NCBI GenBank assembly: GCA_031284085.1
Contig: JAITAM010000156.1
Span: forward strand, 1 to 8,038
Reading direction: 5' to 3'
Source of the DNA: Spirochaetaceae bacterium
Lineage (GTDB): Bacteria; Spirochaetota; Spirochaetia; Treponematales; Breznakiellaceae
DNA length: 8,038 nucleotides
Shown here: positions 6,268 to 8,038 of the stretch, in pieces
Layout of the letters: each line of letters begins with the position of its first letter
How positions within the stretch are numbered: the stretch's first letter is position 1
The notes under the pieces: generated by a model
Database searches by the model: none
The model's input: the letters and a program-made list of their open reading frames with translations, nothing else
What the model was told of the DNA's origin: nothing
Program-made: the position numbers and the translations under genes

Positions 6268-6780
6268 TTGGGAGTAAATTCAAAAACGGTTTGCCAAATT
6301 AACCTTGTCGTTAATAATTTGGATCAGCTTCTTGCAAATTACCGAAAAGCGTTTCCGGATCTTGCAGTGAAGATTTTTAACCTGCCTAAACCGGACGCGG
6401 TTCCAGCGTTCACAGACGGTAAACAGGGGGATTATTCGGATTGCCGCCTTGCAGTACTGGAATTTGAAAACCTTGTGCTTGAAATAACCGAACCCGGTGC
6501 CAGTGATAGTCCGTGGAAACGGTGGTTGGATGCACACGGGCCGGGAGTTGAACACATTGGGTTCAAAATTAGCGAGGCGGATAAAGATGAAACATTCAAA
6601 ACTCTAGAGGGCTGTGGAAGCAAATTGTACCATGCGGGTTTTTATCCGGGAGGCACGTACAGCTTTGTCGATGGGTTTGAATCTTTTGGCTTTGATTTTA
6701 ATATCAAATGGGATGCGGACAACAGCGAAAGGATTGCACATTGGAAAACGCATCCGCAGGAGACGCTTTCCAAAATTTGA
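6268..6780 (+). CDS. VOC (glyoxalase/bleomycin-resistance fold) family protein
   Basis: This 170-residue cytoplasmic protein has two beta-alpha-beta-beta-beta modules. Module one (about 8-75) runs from QINLVV to LVLEITEP. Module two (about 92-148) runs from GPGVEHIGFKI to FDFNIKW. The segment EITEPGASDSPWKRWLDAHG plus VEHIGF resembles methylmalonyl-CoA epimerase and lactoylglutathione-lyase relatives. Expected metal positions are only partly kept. Gln10 replaces the usual first His, Glu72 and His96 are plausible, and the final Glu seems replaced by Asp143 or Asn145. A metal enzyme with altered ligands is possible, and the substrate is unknown. Translation probably starts at TTG, supported by GAGGAGGG six bases upstream. 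A VOC gene beside a sugar ABC transporter suggests a role with the imported compound or its metabolism, which is an inference from context. Confidence 0.9.
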   Translation: MGVNSKTVCQINLVVNNLDQLLANYRKAFPDLAVKIFNLPKPDAVPAFTDGKQGDYSDCRLAVLEFENLVLEITEPGASDSPWKRWLDAHGPGVEHIGFKISEADKDETFKTLEGCGSKLYHAGFYPGGTYSFVDGFESFGFDFNIKWDADNSERIAHWKTHPQETLSKI

Positions 6781-6807
6781 AAGCGATTACATCTTTTTGA
6801 TTTGAAG

Positions 6808-6836
6808 CCGTATACGTTACGATACGGTATTTTAAT
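6808..6836 (+). terminator. Weak hairpin between the VOC and substrate-binding genes
   Basis: CCGTAT (6808-6813) and ATACGG (6822-6827) form a 6-bp stem with an 8-base loop, followed by TATTTTAA. The short T-run makes it at best a partial terminator or an mRNA-processing or stability element that sets relative expression of the two genes. Confidence 0.35.
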
Positions 6837-6857
6837 GGTTAATGGGGAGAAAAGGGA

Positions 6858-8038
6858 ATGAAAAAGCGTTTAGTATACGCTTTGTTGGTAACAACAAGCA
6901 TGGCGGCTTTGTTTTTTGGGTGTCAGAAAAAAGAAAGTGGAGGAAGCGCTGCGGCTAGCCCCGCAGGTGCAGGCACAAGCGCGTCAACAAAGACCACAGT
7001 ACAGTACTGGTATCCGTGGGGCGGCGATTCTGAAACGTGGGACAAGTGGCGCATGAGGGAATTTGAGAAGGATCAGGATCAGTACATCATTGAATCTACT
7101 TATGTACCTGAAGGGGCGGGGGTAAGGAACGGCAAACTGATGGCGGCCATCAATTCCGGCGATGTTCCCGATATTGTCGTATCGGATGCCCCGACTCAAA
7201 GTTACGCGCTGGCAACGCAGGGCGCTTTTGAGGCGATTGATGATGCGCTCAGGCAGATTGGCTTTGATGAGAGCCGGGCAAATCAAGGGTTGCTGCCTTA
7301 CATGAAGTGGAAAGGCGTAACGTATATTTACCCGCAGAACACTGATATTACCTTGCTTTTTTATCGGACGGATTTTTTTGAAGAAGCGAATCTCGATCCT
7401 ACTCAACCGCCGAAAACTATTGAGGAACTTGATCAATATGCGCTTCAATTAACCAAGATGGCGGCTAACGGCCGTGATGTTGACCGCTACGGGTTTATTC
7501 CGTGGCTGGATGCTGGTGCGGATCCTTCAACATGGACCTTCCAATTCAGAGCGGATGTGTACGACGAGGCTAACGATAAGGTTACGCTTGCAAATCCTGC
7601 TGTTGCGCGGGTTTATGAATGGCAGAGGGCGTATGCGCAGCAGGCGGACCCGGAACGGATGCGGTCGTTTACCTCGTCTCTCGGCGCTGCATTCTCTCCC
7701 GACCATGCTTTTATGCAGGGTAAGGTAGCCATGACTGCTATTGGCAACTGGTTCTGCGAGGCGCTTAAGCAGCACGCTCCGGATATTAAGTATGCAGTAG
7801 CGCCGCTTCCCACAGCCGATCCTGAGATTTACGGCAGCTGCGCGCTGGCGGGCAATGTTTTCTTTGTTCCAAAAGGCGCAAAGCAGATTGTCGGCGGGGT
7901 AACTTTTGCTGATTATTGTCAAAGCGCAAAGATCGTTGAGGACAATAACCGAGTATGGCGGTCGCTGGGTATTTATAAAGACAGTATTGAAGGTTTGTCT
8001 CTCTATAAAGACGGAGACCCAATTCTTGAGACGTGTAT
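6858..8038 (+). CDS. ABC transporter extracellular solute-binding lipoprotein, family 1 (3' end beyond window)
   Basis: The reading frame is open from ATG at 6858 to the window edge: 393 codons plus two bases, so the C-terminus is missing. It starts with a lipoprotein signal (MKKRLVYALL, then a hydrophobic core) ending in LFFGC, with Cys22 as the predicted lipidated residue. A Gly/Ala/Ser-rich tether (about 28-43) follows. The mature protein begins with the YWYPWGGD strand. It contains features of sugar-type binding proteins: MAAINSGDVPDIVVSD (about 95-110), a YPQNTDITLLFYRTDFFEEANLDP segment typical of the hinge, and FMQGKVAMTAIGNWF. Its role is to capture a solute, most likely a carbohydrate, outside the inner membrane for an ABC permease whose genes should follow to the right. 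GGGGAG lies 8 bp upstream of the ATG. It is likely co-transcribed with the VOC gene across a 77-bp gap. The ligand cannot be determined. Confidence 0.94.
   Translation, partial: MKKRLVYALLVTTSMAALFFGCQKKESGGSAAASPAGAGTSASTKTTVQYWYPWGGDSETWDKWRMREFEKDQDQYIIESTYVPEGAGVRNGKLMAAINSGDVPDIVVSDAPTQSYALATQGAFEAIDDALRQIGFDESRANQGLLPYMKWKGVTYIYPQNTDITLLFYRTDFFEEANLDPTQPPKTIEELDQYALQLTKMAANGRDVDRYGFIPWLDAGADPSTWTFQFRADVYDEANDKVTLANPAVARVYEWQRAYAQQADPERMRSFTSSLGAAFSPDHAFMQGKVAMTAIGNWFCEALKQHAPDIKYAVAPLPTADPEIYGSCALAGNVFFVPKGAKQIVGGVTFADYCQSAKIVEDNNRVWRSLGIYKDSIEGLSLYKDGDPILETC

Noticed and set aside
5873..6283. Minus-strand 136-codon ORF with NMSVHIP/L repeats
   Set aside because: It stays open because the 21-bp unit is a multiple of three. 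It overlaps the VOC promoter and start, lacks a ribosome site, and repeat differences change residues.
6984..7448. Long minus-strand ORF opposite the solute-binding protein gene
   Set aside because: It is the shadow of a strongly supported lipoprotein gene, with arginine-rich composition typical of antisense frames.

Overview
The window reads as a chromosomal segment from a host-associated spirochaete, most likely a Treponema of the T. vincentii/T. medium type. This is inferred from a chemoreceptor signalling tip of the form [13 protein letters not shown], a relaxed spirochaete-like lipobox (LFFGC), a small protein family that I recall from Treponema, and moderate GC content. No rRNA, tRNA, CRISPR array, transposase or phage gene was found.

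Layout: positions 1-595 hold no convincing gene. They contain several decayed copies of a modular REP-like repeat, one of them inverted. Four genes then lie on the minus strand, and transcription runs leftward. The order is an orphan Hpt phosphotransfer protein (4601-4933), a REC-HD-GYP response regulator overlapping it by 8 bp (3547-4608), a six-helix methyl-accepting chemotaxis protein (1579-3444), and an NAD(P)-dependent D-2-hydroxyacid dehydrogenase (596-1561) that starts 17 bp after the chemoreceptor stop. Together these suggest a phosphorelay ending in cyclic-di-GMP hydrolysis, next to a chemotaxis input gene. No histidine kinase is in view. A fifth minus-strand gene (5128-5817) encodes a 229-residue protein of unknown function with a fibronectin-III-like C-terminal end.

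Right of 5818 is a 450-bp divergent intergenic region with an 11-copy, 21-bp tandem array (5933-6163). The array is built entirely from alternating AATATG/CATATT half-sites. Perfect TTGACA hexamers flank it, one facing left toward the 229-residue gene and one facing right, each 15 bp from the array edge. The repeat length equals two turns of B-DNA, so a shared regulatory array is a reasonable hypothesis. This is the most unusual element in the window.

The plus strand then carries a VOC/glyoxalase-superfamily enzyme (6268-6780, TTG start) and a sugar-type ABC transporter lipoprotein (6858 to the window end, incomplete). The permeases probably lie beyond the right edge, so this looks like the start of a carbohydrate uptake operon with an associated small-molecule enzyme.
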